Positions 43,366 through 54,589 of a stretch of DNA of 64,000 nucleotides are shown here, one piece after another. The notes below the pieces were generated by a model. The model saw only the letters and a program-made list of their open reading frames with translations. It had not been told where the DNA came from and did not search any database. The stretch spans positions 401,582-465,581 of the forward strand of contig NZ_CP043682.1 in assembly GCF_014084025.1 (NCBI RefSeq), in the 5' to 3' direction. The position numbers and the translations under genes were made by a program. Position 1 is the first letter of the stretch, and each line of letters opens with the position of its first letter. Source of the stretch: Borrelia sp. A-FGy1. GTDB lineage: Bacteria; Spirochaetota; Spirochaetia; Borreliales; Borreliaceae.

Positions 43366-43394
43366 AAAAAGACAGTTTTAAACTTGTCTTTTTT
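43366..43394 (+). terminator. intrinsic terminator of tRNA-Ile
   Basis: The stem AAAAAGACA / TGTCTTTTT (43366-43374 and 43385-43393) encloses a ten-base loop, and its 3' arm merges into a T-run. It lies 15 bases after the tRNA. Confidence 0.75.
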
Positions 43395-43425
43395 ATTTAA
43401 ATTGAGACTAATAATCTTTATAGCT

Positions 43426-43750
43426 TTAAAGAATTAGCTTAGGAACATATAAACCTGGTACCATTTTAATATACTTAAATATTTCAATAACTTTATATAT
43501 AATTTCTCCATCCCAAGCTTCAAATGTAAATTTTTCAACAAAAAATTGCTTTTCGATAACCCCTCTTTCTGAAATTGAAGTTTTCTTACTATAAAAATAT
43601 ACTCAGGGTTATTAGAAGCAACAATACAATTAATTTTCACCAGAATAGCAGAGGCAAGCTTTTAACAATCCCATTATTTTCAATAATCAAAATTATTCCT
43701 ACCTCTATAAAAGATATTAATATAGCAAAATCAACAATACAAAATGCATT
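43426..43750 (-). pseudogene. frameshifted membrane-protein relic
   Basis: Three minus-strand pieces join through two frame changes. They are FCIVDFAILISFIEVGIILI, then LASAILVKINCIVASNNPEY followed by IFIVRK, then GVIEKQFFVEKFTFEAWDGE followed by IIYKVIEIFKYIKMVPGLYV. The second shift falls near an AAGAAAAC stretch. The final piece ends in TAA at 43426-43428. The first piece resembles a membrane helix. I do not recognise the parent gene. Confidence 0.6.
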
Positions 43751-43806
43751 CTACTCAATCTCAATGGTAAATTAACAAAAGTATTATTATAAGCTATACC
43801 CCTACC

Positions 43807-44255
43807 CTATTTTTTCTTTTTTGACTTAACTATCATTTTAGCAAAATCAGTATGTGCAAGCTAATACTCACTATACAAATAATTATTAAGCAATGTACCT
43901 AGATCAGTAATAGTAATATCTTTTATCTTTATAAAGATAAAAGCTCAACTTGCTTAAACATGCTGACCCAGTTCTATATCTTTTTCTGAAAGACTGACCT
44001 TATGCCCCTTTAAATGCTCTATTAACTTTGACATTAAATAATAACCATTTACATGTCTAACTTCAGCCCACCTCCATTCAAAATGATTAAGACCCTAATA
44101 TCTTATAATCAAATATTTTTTAGATTTCTAGATTTTAATATTAAAATATCAATAAAATTATTTTCTATTCCAACTGGCATATCACAAATATTTGATATCT
44201 TAAATTTAAGAAGAAGGGACTTCTTATAACTTCAGCAAAAATTACAGAAGAATTA
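43807..44255 (-). pseudogene. second decayed gene between tRNA-Ile and tRNA-Ala
   Basis: Minus-strand fragments in order are VIFAEVIRSPFF, KFKISNICDMPVGIENNFID, then after a frame change NHFEWRWAEVRHVNGYYLMS and KLIEHLKGHKVSLSEKDIEL. KDITITDLGTLLNNYLYSEY, a stop, and LAHTDFAKMIVKSKKKK complete the series and end at 43807. The residues look strongly coding, yet no frame stays open. The family is unknown. Confidence 0.6.
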
Positions 44256-44305
44256 AAATAATTTAATGTCCAAAAAAATTAATATTTTTAAAAATAACCA
44301 ATAAG

Positions 44306-44491
44306 TTAAGTAACTTTTCCAAACAAGCGCATACCATAAGCATTCAATCCTAGTTACATATTATATTGTACAAAAATTTCATGTTTAAAAGATATTATCT
44401 CATAAAGTGTTTTAATCTTATCTAAGATAGTAAATCTAATAGCCTCTGCTCTTAGATATTTATAGAATAGATTAACCAAAAGCATGCCCAT
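44306..44491 (-). pseudogene. coding relic with an in-frame stop
   Basis: One minus-strand frame reads MGMLLVNLFYKYLRAEAIRF, then TILDKIKTLYEIISFKHEIF and VQYNM. It meets a TAA, and continues in the same frame as LGLNAYGMRLFGKVT before a second stop. Coding-like residues on both sides of one stop suggest inactivation by a point mutation. It may belong to the same dead gene as the neighbouring relic. DNA from here to tRNA-Ala (44492-44916) shows nothing I can identify. Confidence 0.55.
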
Positions 44492-44916
44492 AAAACCTTA
44501 AAATAGCTTAAATAAAATAATTAAAAAGCAAAAAGTAAGACAAATATTCAGTACAAGATTATTGCACGCATTTTTTGCTAAGCTTATTGGTGAAACAATA
44601 GCAAAAATCTAAAAAACTTGCCTAAATTTTCTAACTACCTTATATCATTATTCACTAAACATCTACAAAACCAAAACTTACTACTGATAAAAATATAAGT
44701 GGTACCCTCAGCATCAAACTAAATAAAACAAAAAGACAAAAATAACTATCACACTTTCGGATTTTTCATTGTTTGTGCTATAAATAAAACTCCCATCATT
44801 CAATAAAACATTTATATTATTAAACAATTCAAATTAGAATAAAATTCTTCTTCACTTTTTTAGGAATATTAATTATTATAAGCTCTTAAAAGAACTAACC
44901 TCCATCACAACATAAA

Positions 44917-44990
44917 TGGAGGTTAAGGGATTCGAACCCTTGACCCTCGGCTTGCAAAGCCGATGCTCTAGCCAACTGAGCTAAACCCCC
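44917..44990 (-). tRNA. tRNA-Ala (TGC)
   Basis: The minus strand has acceptor stem GGGGGTT/AACCTCC with one G-T pair, D-arm AGCTCAGTTGG, anticodon stem-loop TCGGC-TTTGCAA-GCCGA (anticodon TGC), T-loop GGTTCGAATCC and discriminator A. It lies 54 bases after the 16S 3' end and is probably cotranscribed with it. Confidence 0.96.
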
Positions 44991-45044
44991 CAAAAGACAA
45001 GGGAAGAGTTAAACGAATACTTATTTAATTAAATTCTTTCTCTT

Positions 45045-46583
<1,539 letters not shown>

Positions 46584-46690
46584 TTTATTTTTTTACTTTA
46601 AAATTAACAGGTTATTATATTTGGTTTTTAAAACCTTACTTAACTCTTCCCTTCTCTTCTCTTCCAATTCCTAATTTTAACTCTTATTAC

Positions 46691-46717
46691 TTTATAACAT
46701 ACATTAATCTTTGTCAA
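46691..46717 (-). promoter_or_regulatory. putative 16S rRNA promoter
   Basis: A TTGACA -35 box on the minus strand is followed 15 bases later by TATAAA. Both lie between the radA stop and the 16S gene, giving a leader near 100 bases. The spacer is shorter than ideal; a hexamer at the usual 17-base spacing, TAAAGT, is a poor match. Confidence 0.5.
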
Positions 46718-46727
46718 TACTTTAAAT

Positions 46728-48128
46728 TTATTTTTTTATATCAAGATTTTTGAATATATTATCCTTTCTTTTTTCTCTTTTAGTTTCTCTCACTAACTTC
46801 TTAATGATATCTAAAACCCTATTAATACCTTCATATCCATCATAACAATTCCCCCTTACATTTCCACCTAAAAGAATTTTAAATCCCGCTTTACGAGAGG
46901 CTATTACCTTATTTTCAACATTAGAAGATGATTTAATTTCTCCTGAAAGTGAAACTTCACCTGTAAAAATAAATTCCTGATTTATGATAATGTCTGTCTT
47001 AGCTGAAAACAATGCAACCAAAATAGCAAGTTCAATTTCTATATCATCAATTCTAAGACCACCAGATACATTAACATATACATCATCATTATTAAAATTT
47101 AGATTCAAATATTTACTAAGAACTGCCAATATTCTTGATATTTTTTTAGAATCTATCTTTTCTGAAAAAATTCTAGAAATATTCATACCTGTCTTTGTAA
47201 TTAAAGCCTGTATCTCAACAAATAAAACTCTACTTCCTTTATTAATAATTCCAACAGCAATCCCCGAAGATATACTTTCTTTTTTTTCCAAAAAAACAGA
47301 AGAAGGATCTTTAATTTCATTTAGCCCTAAACTTGTCATTTCGAAAATACCTATTTCATTAATAGAACCAAATCTATTTTTAGTTGCTCTAAGCATTCGC
47401 AAAGATTTTTCTGCCTCTTCAAAATAAAAAACACCATCTACCATATGCTCTATTATCTTTGGCCCTGCCAAAATGCCATCCTTTGTAATATGACCTACTA
47501 AAAATAAAGTTATATCTTTCCTTTTTGCCCATTCCACAAGCTTATAAACACAATGTTTTAATTGAGATACTCCTCCAAGTCCACCTTGAACCTCTTCTGA
47601 GTGCAAAGTTTGAATAGAATCAACAACAATAAAGTCAAGCTTAATACCTTTAACCATTTCAATCAAAGAATCAACATTGACCTCGTTAGTTATCAAAATA
47701 TCAATAAAAAGTTTAAGTCTATTTGATCTTAATTTAATTTGTGATATTGACTCTTCCCCCGCAAGATAAAGTACATTTTTACTAGCTAGTGAGATAAGAT
47801 TAGAAATTTGAAGCAATAAAGTTGACTTTCCAATTCCAGGCTCTCCTACTATTAAAATTGCACTACCAATCACAATCCCATGACCAAGAACTCTATCAAA
47901 CTCTTCAATTCCTGTCATATGTCTAATTTTATCAACTTGCTTAAACTCCTTCAAAGAATAAATCTCATTTTTCACATGACCTACATTTTTTACAAAACTA
48001 GATTTCACTTCGGTGTAAGATTGTAAACTTTCCCAACTTAAACATTCAGGACATTTACCTAGCCATTTAAAAGATTTATATCCACAATTTAAACACTTAT
48101 AAATTTCCCTTTCCTTATTTCTTGCCAT
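46728..48128 (-). CDS. radA: DNA repair protein RadA (Sms)
   Basis: RadA is a RecA-like branch-migration helicase. The 466-residue protein has the N-terminal C4 zinc finger (CLNCGYKSFKWLGKCPEC), the P-loop VGEPGIGKSTLLL, the RadA-specific KNRFGSINEIG motif and a C-terminal Lon-like domain (DVYVNVSGGLRID and FTGEVSLSGEI). It starts 33 bases after rsmI on the same strand and lies just upstream of the 16S promoter. Confidence 0.97.
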   Translation of the reverse strand: MARNKEREIYKCLNCGYKSFKWLGKCPECLSWESLQSYTEVKSSFVKNVGHVKNEIYSLKEFKQVDKIRHMTGIEEFDRVLGHGIVIGSAILIVGEPGIGKSTLLLQISNLISLASKNVLYLAGEESISQIKLRSNRLKLFIDILITNEVNVDSLIEMVKGIKLDFIVVDSIQTLHSEEVQGGLGGVSQLKHCVYKLVEWAKRKDITLFLVGHITKDGILAGPKIIEHMVDGVFYFEEAEKSLRMLRATKNRFGSINEIGIFEMTSLGLNEIKDPSSVFLEKKESISSGIAVGIINKGSRVLFVEIQALITKTGMNISRIFSEKIDSKKISRILAVLSKYLNLNFNNDDVYVNVSGGLRIDDIEIELAILVALFSAKTDIIINQEFIFTGEVSLSGEIKSSSNVENKVIASRKAGFKILLGGNVRGNCYDGYEGINRVLDIIKKLVRETKREKRKDNIFKNLDIKK

Positions 48129-48160
48129 AGTACCAATTATTAAACAGAAAGACTATAAAT

Positions 48161-48835
48161 TTAACCCTTAATTTTCCTACTCACTAAAACTGTAAACTCT
48201 CCTTTAACTTTCTTATTCTCTTCAAAATATTTTTTTAATTCTAAAGGCTTACCTACTTTATATTCTTCATATACTTTTGTCATCTCACGTCCAACAAGAA
48301 CATGGGCATTTAAATTAACTAAAGAAATTTCAAATAACAATTTTAAAATTCTATGACAGGATTCAAGAATCACAAATGCATCGCCTCTACTATAAAGTTC
48401 TTCAATCCTCTTCACCCTTTTAACTCCCTTAGTTGGCAAAAATCCTTCAAATACTATAACCTTATCCTTAAAAGGATTTACGCTAATAATTGTATTAAAA
48501 GAGCTGACTCCTGGAATAGGGGAAACTCTATACCCATTTTTCAATGCTGCATCAACAAGTAATCCACCAGGATCACTCAGACAAGGTGTACCTGCATCGC
48601 TAAGAAAAGCTACACTTTTTTCACTAGATAAATACTCCAATAATAATTCTATTTTCCTACCTTCTGTTACTGCATTACAAGAAATTAACTTTTTAACAAT
48701 ACCATAATGAGACAAAAGTCTTTTAGTAATTCTCGTATCCTCAGCAAATATAACATCCACCAATTTAAAAATGTTAATAGCACGATAAGTAATATCTCCT
48801 AAATTACCTATGGGTGTTCCAACAATATATAACAC
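48161..48835 (-). CDS. rsmI: 16S rRNA 2'-O-ribose methyltransferase RsmI
   Basis: RsmI methylates the ribose of C1402 in 16S rRNA. The 224-residue protein has the tetrapyrrole-methylase fold motifs YIVGTPIGNLGDIT, VIFAEDTRITKRLL and FLSDAGTPCLSDPGG, plus PGVSSFNTIISV. It lacks the extra C-terminal helical region of longer homologues. It is in one operon with radA. Confidence 0.96.
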   Translation of the reverse strand: MLYIVGTPIGNLGDITYRAINIFKLVDVIFAEDTRITKRLLSHYGIVKKLISCNAVTEGRKIELLLEYLSSEKSVAFLSDAGTPCLSDPGGLLVDAALKNGYRVSPIPGVSSFNTIISVNPFKDKVIVFEGFLPTKGVKRVKRIEELYSRGDAFVILESCHRILKLLFEISLVNLNAHVLVGREMTKVYEEYKVGKPLELKKYFEENKKVKGEFTVLVSRKIKG

Positions 48836-49095
48836 ACAATCTCCCTTATATTAAAATTAACAAATATAACTACTCAATTATATTAAGCTTAATATTATAA
48901 AAAGTTATTTAATTTATTAATTTTTAAAATTATACTTTATCATTTAAAGAAACATTATACAAAAATTAATTATATTAAATTTATTAAATATTCAATATTA
49001 TATATTTATATGAGAAAATGCTTATTTTATGTTATATTTATATTTATGCTATTGGGTAATATTGGCAACTGAAAAATTCAAAGGTGGTAAGTTTT

Positions 49096-49416
49096 ATGTT
49101 TAAGCTCATTAGAAAAATGTTTATAATTTATTTTTTGTGCATTACTCTTGTTGGACTTGTTATGGTTTTTTTTGATAGTAAATTTTCAGAAAAAGAAAGT
49201 ATTCAAAATGGAAAAAACCAAATTATTAAACATAAAATTGAACCTAATCTACTTATATTTACTTCATCAATTGGAGGCTTTTTAGGAGTTTACGCGGGTA
49301 TGTGGATTTTCGATTATGAAAAAACCAACTTTTATTTAAGTTGGGGTAGCTTAATAATATTAGCGTATAATATAATGTTAATCCTTTCTGTATACTCTAA
49401 ATCAGCTAATAAGTGA
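49096..49416 (+). CDS. small membrane protein, DUF1294-like
   Basis: The 106-residue protein starts at the ATG at 49096 (MFKLIRKMFIIYFLC), eight bases after AAAGGTGG. A GTG at 49084 would include that site and is rejected. It has two or three membrane helices. The segment SSIGGFLGVYAGMWIFDYEK followed by TNFYL resembles the GGxxGxxxGMxxFRHKT core of DUF1294 proteins, with the His changed. Function is unknown. It converges with the DUF1893 gene, with six bases between. Confidence 0.7.
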   Translation: MFKLIRKMFIIYFLCITLVGLVMVFFDSKFSEKESIQNGKNQIIKHKIEPNLLIFTSSIGGFLGVYAGMWIFDYEKTNFYLSWGSLIILAYNIMLILSVYSKSANK

Positions 49417-49422
49417 ACTTAA

Positions 49423-49812
49423 TTAAAAGTTATTCATAATAATTCCACTTTTTATCATATACTTATATACTTCTTCTGGATTTTCTAAGCTTTCAATCAA
49501 ATTTTCAGCCTTATCATTTATTCGCTCTACCAATTTTTTAAAAGTTACTCTTATTCCCCTACTTTCCAAAAAGTCCTTTGCTGGTTGAGAAATAACACCA
49601 GCTTGAACATTTTGAAGTCCAATATTATATATAATAATAGCAGCAGCCTTGCCCACAACTTTATCATATATCTCTAAACCTTCCTTATTCTGAATATACT
49701 TATTAATAAAATTGTCAACTTCTAAAAGCGGTTTTAAACCTCTTTCCATATTAGAATAAAGTATCCTATGGTCCTTAAATAACCTTAATGTAGGATTCAA
49801 TCCTGATATCAT
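49423..49812 (-). CDS. DUF1893 (TM1506-like) protein
   Basis: The 129-residue protein matches DUF1893, a small cytidine-deaminase-like fold. Diagnostic parts are RGLKPLLEVDNFI, YDKVVGKAAAIIIYN, AGVISQPAKDFLESRGI and the C-terminal LENPEEVYKYMI. The catalytic role of this family is unproven. It is divergent from the YigZ gene. Confidence 0.8.
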   Translation of the reverse strand: MISGLNPTLRLFKDHRILYSNMERGLKPLLEVDNFINKYIQNKEGLEIYDKVVGKAAAIIIYNIGLQNVQAGVISQPAKDFLESRGIRVTFKKLVERINDKAENLIESLENPEEVYKYMIKSGIIMNNF

Positions 49813-49925
49813 TTCTACGCCTCAAAAACTTGATTTCAGTACTTACTAAAAACAATTACTATTAATAATATACATAAATTAAAAATACTTCAACATAAAA
49901 AATATGATATATTATAAATTATATA

Positions 49926-50501
49926 ATGCTAACTCCTAAAGAAAGTATCCACTCAAAAATTGAAGTAAAGAAATCCATCTTTCTATCATATATTTTTCAT
50001 GTAGAGAAAAAAGAAGAAATAAATAAAATATTAAGAGAATATAGATTAAAATTTAAAAATGCATCGCATGTTGTATATGGCTTTAGAATAGGCAATTCAA
50101 TTTCTTTTATAAATGGAATGAGTGACGACAAAGAACCACATTTAACAGCAGGAAAACCTACACTAGATGCCATATTAAATAATAATTTAACAGACACCCT
50201 AATAATCACAATACGCTATTTTGGAGGAACTCTACTTGGAAAAGGAAGTCTAATCAAAGCATATTACAAGTCAGCAGGAGAATTAATAAATAAATCAAAA
50301 TTAATAGAAAAAGAAGAAATGGAAACTTTAAATCTAAATTTAAACTATAATCAATATATCTTACTTATAAGAATAAAAAAAAGAATAGGAATTAAAATTA
50401 CAGATGCAAGTTTTTTAGAAAAAATAAATACTACAATAACATTTAATCAAAAAAATAAAGCAGATATTTTACTATTTTTAAAAGAAAATTCTTTAATTTA
50501 A
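49926..50501 (+). CDS. YigZ/IMPACT-family protein
   Basis: The 191-residue protein has an N-terminal segment with KASHVVYGF-like residues (FKNASHVVYGFRIGNSISFI), then GMSDDKEPHLTAGKPTLDAI and the family signature ITIRYFGGTLLGKGSLIKAY. A ferredoxin-like C-terminal domain follows. The IMPACT family is linked to translation regulation in eukaryotes; bacterial roles are poorly known. Beyond it the DNA is gene-less up to gyrA. Confidence 0.88.
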   Translation: MLTPKESIHSKIEVKKSIFLSYIFHVEKKEEINKILREYRLKFKNASHVVYGFRIGNSISFINGMSDDKEPHLTAGKPTLDAILNNNLTDTLIITIRYFGGTLLGKGSLIKAYYKSAGELINKSKLIEKEEMETLNLNLNYNQYILLIRIKKRIGIKITDASFLEKINTTITFNQKNKADILLFLKENSLI

Positions 50502-52092
50502 TTATTTTTATTTGTAATTCATTTCATTACTCTAATAAAATTTTATATATTTCATGCTCCACAATTACAACAAGATAAAATTTTTATGAAAATAATTTCT
50601 ATTATTAATTAAAAGAGTAGTAGGCATTCTTAAAACAAATAGGAACTAAACATTGCTTATTCAATGGAAAGGCACCTCTTCTTAATATTTTTTTTAATAG
50701 ATTATTGATCTGTAAAGAAACACATGGTATACTAAAAACTTAAAAAAGAAGAGTAAGGAATCAAATTTAAGTTATAAGCTTATTTAAAAAAACAAAAAAT
50801 TCAATTTATTCAAAATTTTAATTTAAATAAAATTCACTCAAGTTTTAAACTTAACATTGCTTGAAAAGAAATTAAAAAATGGAATCACAAGGGAAAAGTT
50901 TTAAAAAATTTTCTCATGAAATATAAAAAGACAACTATGATTTTATCCTTATGGATATCCTATGCTACCTCAATACTAACAATAAATACTCTTTTTGAAA
51001 GTTTCAATACAAATAGAAACAGAACTTTTGCTTTTAAAGGAACTAATCATATATTAGATAAAATAAGTATCTTAGCAAATAAAGAAAAGCTAAAAAGATT
51101 ACTGTTATTTTTATAAATACCGTTACCGTTAGAAATAAGAATAAAGAAAATTAAAAAATATTTTAAAACTTCTTTAAATGCTAAAATAAGAAAAATATAA
51201 GTATATATAAATCAAAAGAAGGAAAAATAACCAGCACATATGTGTAACAAAGAAGACAATACATCTTGAGGCTTTTTAAAACTTACAAAAGAAATAATTT
51301 GTAAAATTGAAGAATAAAAATGTCAAATGACCTAGGGACATTAATAGATTTAAGGGTCAAAAATTATAAAACAATAATTAACTATTACCAAAATTAAGAA
51401 TTTTAAATATGACAATTAAAAAAGTAATAGCTGAATTCTTAAAGACGAAGCAGTATGAGATCTTAATATATTCAACAAAGAATATACAAAAATTGAAAGG
51501 ATATTAAAAATAACTATAAAAACTACTTGAAAGCAATCAATAATTGACTAATATAGCAGAGCATGGGATTCAAAAAGGACAAAACTTATTCATTAATATT
51601 CAGAGATATAAATTCCTTATCAAATATTCCTAAACAATTTGTAATGTAATAAAATATATTGCCCTAATAAATTGCAAAAATTCCATCTTACTTATTTTTA
51701 AAAAAAATCTTTAGTAAAAAATAAAATCTTTAAAATTATTGATCCATCTATGAAAAAATGCAAATCATAAAAAACACCAAAACCAAATCTAATAAAACAC
51801 TACCAAATCTGAAGGGATTGCAAAAATAACAGAATTACTAATACAAGCATTAGAAGATACTAAATTAGATGAGATAAATAAAAAACTATTTTCAATCTTA
51901 AAAAGGATATAACACAATAAAATTGTACTAAAATTTTATTTTCTAACTATTAAAAGACATTTTATAATTAGAAATAGAAGACATAAAGCCTAAATATTTT
52001 TCTCATTATTTTTAAATAAAATCTATCTATTATAATATTATTAAAAACACCACGAAGTTTTATAAAATTACTTTACATAAATATCAATTAAC
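50502..52092. other. gene-less, decayed stretch between YigZ and gyrA
   Basis: About 1.6 kb holds no intact gene, only coding-like pieces broken by stops. On the minus strand near 50610-50735 is SLQINNLLKKILRRGAFPLN. On the plus strand a 66-codon frame at 50916-51116 reads MKYKKTTMILSLWISYATSI at its start. Near 51320 is MSNDLGTLIDLRVKNYKTII, and near 51790-51912 is SEGIAKITELLIQALEDTKL followed by DEINKKLFSILKRI. I cannot name the parents. In B. burgdorferi the chromosomal parA/parB genes lie near gyrA, and no such gene is present here. Confidence 0.6.
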
Positions 52093-52121
52093 AAAAAAAA
52101 GAATGTTCCCTGGAACATTCT
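52093..52121 (-). terminator. intrinsic terminator of gyrB-gyrA
   Basis: On the minus strand AGAATGTTCC and GGAACATTCT form a perfect 10-bp stem with a two-base nominal loop (in practice four or more unpaired), followed directly by seven T residues. It lies 25 bases after the gyrA stop. Confidence 0.88.
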
Positions 52122-52145
52122 AAAAATACAGTTAATATTAACTTA

Positions 52146-54578
52146 TCATTTAATAAATTTTGAAACAGATACTAACTTATCCTCATCAAGAGACAATACC
52201 TGAATTCCTCTAGCATCTTTACCTTGCTCAGATATTTTATCTGCCGATGTTCTTAAAATCTTTGAACTCCTACTTATAAGGAATATTTCATCTCCCTGCA
52301 TTACTGTAATAGCATCAACAACTTCACCTGCTTTCTCATCTGATTTTTTATAGCTAGTGTAACCAGTAGCTCCTCTTTTAAGCTCAGTTAATTTAGATAT
52401 ATTTAATCTCTTTCCATATCCATTTTCAGAAACAATTAAAAGATAAGATCCTTGCCTATGAACTAAAGACTTAATGCAAACATCACCTTCTTTAACCTTC
52501 ATGCCAGATACACCCTGAGTTCCCCTATGTGTAAGTCTAATATCATTTGAATTAAATATAAAAGAGTTCCCTCGCTTAGAAATACAAATAATTTTCTCAT
52601 CTTTAGAAACAATCTCAGCACTTGTAACGAAATCTTTATCAACAAGCCTAATAATAATAACTCCTCTTGCCTTAATTGTTTTAAGTCCTTCCATTTCAAT
52701 ACGAGCTACTTTTCCACTAGCAGTTGTTATTAACAAATAATTATTCTCTGTTAACTCATTGCAATTTTTTATGGTTAATATTTCTTCTGTTTCTCCCAAA
52801 TTAACAAGTTCACGTATATTTTGTCCCTTTGAAGATCTAGAAGTATCCTTAATCTCATATGCATTAATTACATAAAGTTTTCCCTCATTTGAAATCATAA
52901 ATAAAAAGTCATGAGTACTTACACACAAAGAAATATTAACTTGATCTCCATCTTGCAAATCAAAAGAGCTAAGACCTTTACCACCTATACCTTGAAGTTT
53001 ATATTCATCCTGTAAGATTCTCTTAATAAAACCTTTCTTTGTAAGAATAACAATAACGTTTTCTTTCTGCATTAAATCTGCCATACTTGTTTTTAAAACC
53101 TCCTCATCATAAATTATTTTTGTTCGGCGCTTATCGCCAAATTTTAAACCTAAATTAATCACCTCTTCCCTTATAATGTCAACAATTCTTTTTGGATTTA
53201 AAAGAATATCTTCATAATCCTTTATCAAAGCTAAGATAAGTTTAAACTCTTCTTCAATTCTTTCTATTTCAAGAGATGTTAACCTTTGTAACTTCATATC
53301 AAGAATAGCATTAGATTGAATCTCTGATAAACTAAACTCCTTAATAATACACTCCTTAGCCTCCTTTATAACCCTAGAAAACTTTATTATTTCTATTACT
53401 TTATCAATATTTTTTAAAGCTACATTTAATCCCTCAAGAACATGAGCCTTTTCTCTTGCTTTCTTTAAATCAAATTCCACCCGTCTTCTAACAATTTCCT
53501 TTCTATGCTTAATAAATTCAGATAAAAGTTCCTCTAAATTCAATTGTCTCGGAATTCCATCAACAAGAGCCAAATTATTTATGCTGAAATTTTTCCTAAG
53601 TTCAGTATATTCATAAAGTAAATTCATAACAATAAGAGGATCAAATCCTCTCTTAACCTCAAGTACAATCCTAATTCCATCGCGATCTGATTCATCCCTT
53701 ATATCAGAAATACCCTCTAATTTTTCTTCTTTTAATAAAAACGCAATTTTCATAAGTAGGGAAGATTTATTAACAGCATAAGGTATTTCTGTCACTATAA
53801 TAAAAGTAATATCCTCTGGTTTTTTCTCAATATGATATTTGGCTCGAACAACAACGCTTCCTTTACCTGTTGTATAAGCCTTAACTAAGCTATCACTATA
53901 AATAATTTCCGCAGAAGTTGGAAAATCTGGTCCTTTAACTATCCCAATTAAATCATAAACAGATATATTATCATGATCCAACATGTAAATCAAAGCAGCA
54001 CAAATTTCACTTAAATTATGTGGAGCCATATTTGTAGCCATTCCAACAGCGATTCCACTAGATCCGTTTACCAATAAAAAAGGAAAAGCAGTCGGCAGAA
54101 CCTCAGGTTCACTTAAAGAATCGTCATAATTAGGCTTAAAATCAACAGTTTGCTTATCTATATCTTTAACAAGCTCTTCTGCTATTTTTGCCATTCGTGC
54201 TTCAGTATACCGCATAGCAGCAGGAGGATCACCATCAATAGATCCAAAATTTCCCTGTCCACTTATTACAGGATATCTTAGAGAAAAATCCTGAGCAAGT
54301 CTCACAAGTGCCTCATAAATCGATTGATCTCCATGAGGATGATATTTACCAAGAACATCACCAACGATCCTCCCTGCTTTTTTAAATGATTTATCTGATC
54401 TAAGCCCCATTTCATGCATAGAATAAAGAATTCTTCTGTGCACAGGCTTAAGCCCATCCCTTACGTCAGGAAGAGCTCTTGAAACAATTACAGACATTGC
54501 ATAATTTAAATAAGATGTTCTAACTTCATCCTCTATTTTAATATTTAATATTTGTTCAACATTCTCTTTAGATGACAT
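52146..54578 (-). CDS. gyrA: DNA gyrase subunit A
   Basis: GyrA cuts and rejoins DNA during negative supercoiling. The 810-residue protein has the active-site Tyr124 in [10 protein letters not shown], the QRDR region [13 protein letters not shown], and the C-terminal beta-pinwheel with the gyrase box QGGKG-like GIGGKGLSS. At the E. coli Ser83 and Asp87 positions it has Gln85 and Glu89. The ATG follows a GGAGCAGGGAT site, eleven bases after gyrB. Both share one operon ending in the terminator at 52093-52121. Confidence 0.98.
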   Translation of the reverse strand: MSSKENVEQILNIKIEDEVRTSYLNYAMSVIVSRALPDVRDGLKPVHRRILYSMHEMGLRSDKSFKKAGRIVGDVLGKYHPHGDQSIYEALVRLAQDFSLRYPVISGQGNFGSIDGDPPAAMRYTEARMAKIAEELVKDIDKQTVDFKPNYDDSLSEPEVLPTAFPFLLVNGSSGIAVGMATNMAPHNLSEICAALIYMLDHDNISVYDLIGIVKGPDFPTSAEIIYSDSLVKAYTTGKGSVVVRAKYHIEKKPEDITFIIVTEIPYAVNKSSLLMKIAFLLKEEKLEGISDIRDESDRDGIRIVLEVKRGFDPLIVMNLLYEYTELRKNFSINNLALVDGIPRQLNLEELLSEFIKHRKEIVRRRVEFDLKKAREKAHVLEGLNVALKNIDKVIEIIKFSRVIKEAKECIIKEFSLSEIQSNAILDMKLQRLTSLEIERIEEEFKLILALIKDYEDILLNPKRIVDIIREEVINLGLKFGDKRRTKIIYDEEVLKTSMADLMQKENVIVILTKKGFIKRILQDEYKLQGIGGKGLSSFDLQDGDQVNISLCVSTHDFLFMISNEGKLYVINAYEIKDTSRSSKGQNIRELVNLGETEEILTIKNCNELTENNYLLITTASGKVARIEMEGLKTIKARGVIIIRLVDKDFVTSAEIVSKDEKIICISKRGNSFIFNSNDIRLTHRGTQGVSGMKVKEGDVCIKSLVHRQGSYLLIVSENGYGKRLNISKLTELKRGATGYTSYKKSDEKAGEVVDAITVMQGDEIFLISRSSKILRTSADKISEQGKDARGIQVLSLDEDKLVSVSKFIK

Positions 54579-54589
54579 CCCTGCTCCAA

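Noticed and set aside
43434-43640. 68-codon minus-strand frame
   Set aside because: Its second half continues better in another frame after a one-base shift, so it is part of a pseudogene.
50916-51116. 66-codon plus-strand frame starting MKYKKTT
   Set aside because: No ribosome-binding site and no recognised domain. It is treated as a fragment in decayed DNA.
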